A program made the position numbers and the translations under genes. DNA of 54,055 bases from Herbidospora galbida (lineage in GTDB: Bacteria > Actinomycetota > Actinomycetes > Streptosporangiales > Streptosporangiaceae), in contig NZ_SZQA01000044.1 of NCBI RefSeq assembly GCF_005233835.1, positions 1 to 54,055 of the forward strand. Direction: 5' to 3'. The notes beneath the pieces were generated by a model, which ran no database searches, was not told where the DNA came from, and worked only from the letters and a program-made list of their open reading frames with translations. This document shows positions 54,045 to 54,055 of this stretch, piece after piece (the stretch's first letter is position 1; each line of letters opens with the position of its first letter).

Positions 54045-54055
54045 TTTTGGAGAGT
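54045..54055 (+). rRNA. rrs: 16S rRNA gene, first bases only
   Basis: The window ends with tttggagagt, matching the 5' end of actinobacterial 16S rRNA (GGAGAGTTTGATC follows in complete genes), behind a typical rrn leader. Only about 11 bases are present and the mature 5' end is approximate. Confidence 0.8.

Overview
High-GC actinobacterial chromosome. The gene order secDF-apt-rel, hisS-aspS, rarA-alaS-ruvX-mltG-aroE, infC-rpmI-rplT-pheST, argCJBDFR-H-mpg-tyrS, the frequent GTG/TTG starts, the cluster-typical S-adenosyl methyltransferase (DUF574-like), and an rRNA leader with the actinobacterial TTGAGAACTCAACAGTGTG motif together point to an actinomycete, most likely of the Streptosporangiaceae type (Nonomuraea/Streptosporangium-like). 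The genus is inference.

Layout. 1-5.6 kb: end of secD, secF, three 60-bp palindromic repeats, apt and the (p)ppGpp enzyme rel. 5.6-13.4 kb: a DUF349 protein, two secreted cyclophilins, a metallo-beta-lactamase-fold hydrolase, hisS-aspS, and a DUF574-type methyltransferase. 13.5-19.3 kb: a tricorn-type protease, a DUF2231 membrane protein, rarA and two small membrane-associated proteins. 19.3-25.6 kb: alaS-ruvX-mltG-mltG-aroE, with mltG duplicated in tandem. 25.6-33.2 kb: infC (AUC start)-rpmI-rplT, a TrmH-family methyltransferase, a PAS histidine kinase and pheST, closed by a 15-bp terminator.

33.2-43.4 kb is an accessory island between the conserved pheT and argC. It holds two overlapping STAND-type ATPases without any output domain, a TIR-domain protein with its putative catalytic Glu plus an unknown C-terminal region, a small orphan protein upstream of it, a divergent XRE-TPR regulator, a stand-alone RyR-domain protein, an MFS exporter and an acyl-CoA ligase. 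The acyl-CoA ligase has a TetR-type operator between its -35 and -10. The TIR segment is clearly lower in GC than its surroundings. TIR (NAD+ cleavage) and RyR (proposed nucleotide-ligand sensing) domains together make this the best candidate for an undescribed conflict or signalling system, but functional linkage is inference.

43.4-54.1 kb: the arginine operon argCJBDFR with three ARG-box-like sites over the argC promoter, then argH (argG absent), mpg, tyrS, a TPR gene with a start-proximal hairpin, and the promoter and leader region of an rRNA operon. The window ends about 11 bases into the 16S rRNA gene. No tRNA, insertion sequence, phage gene or CRISPR array was seen.
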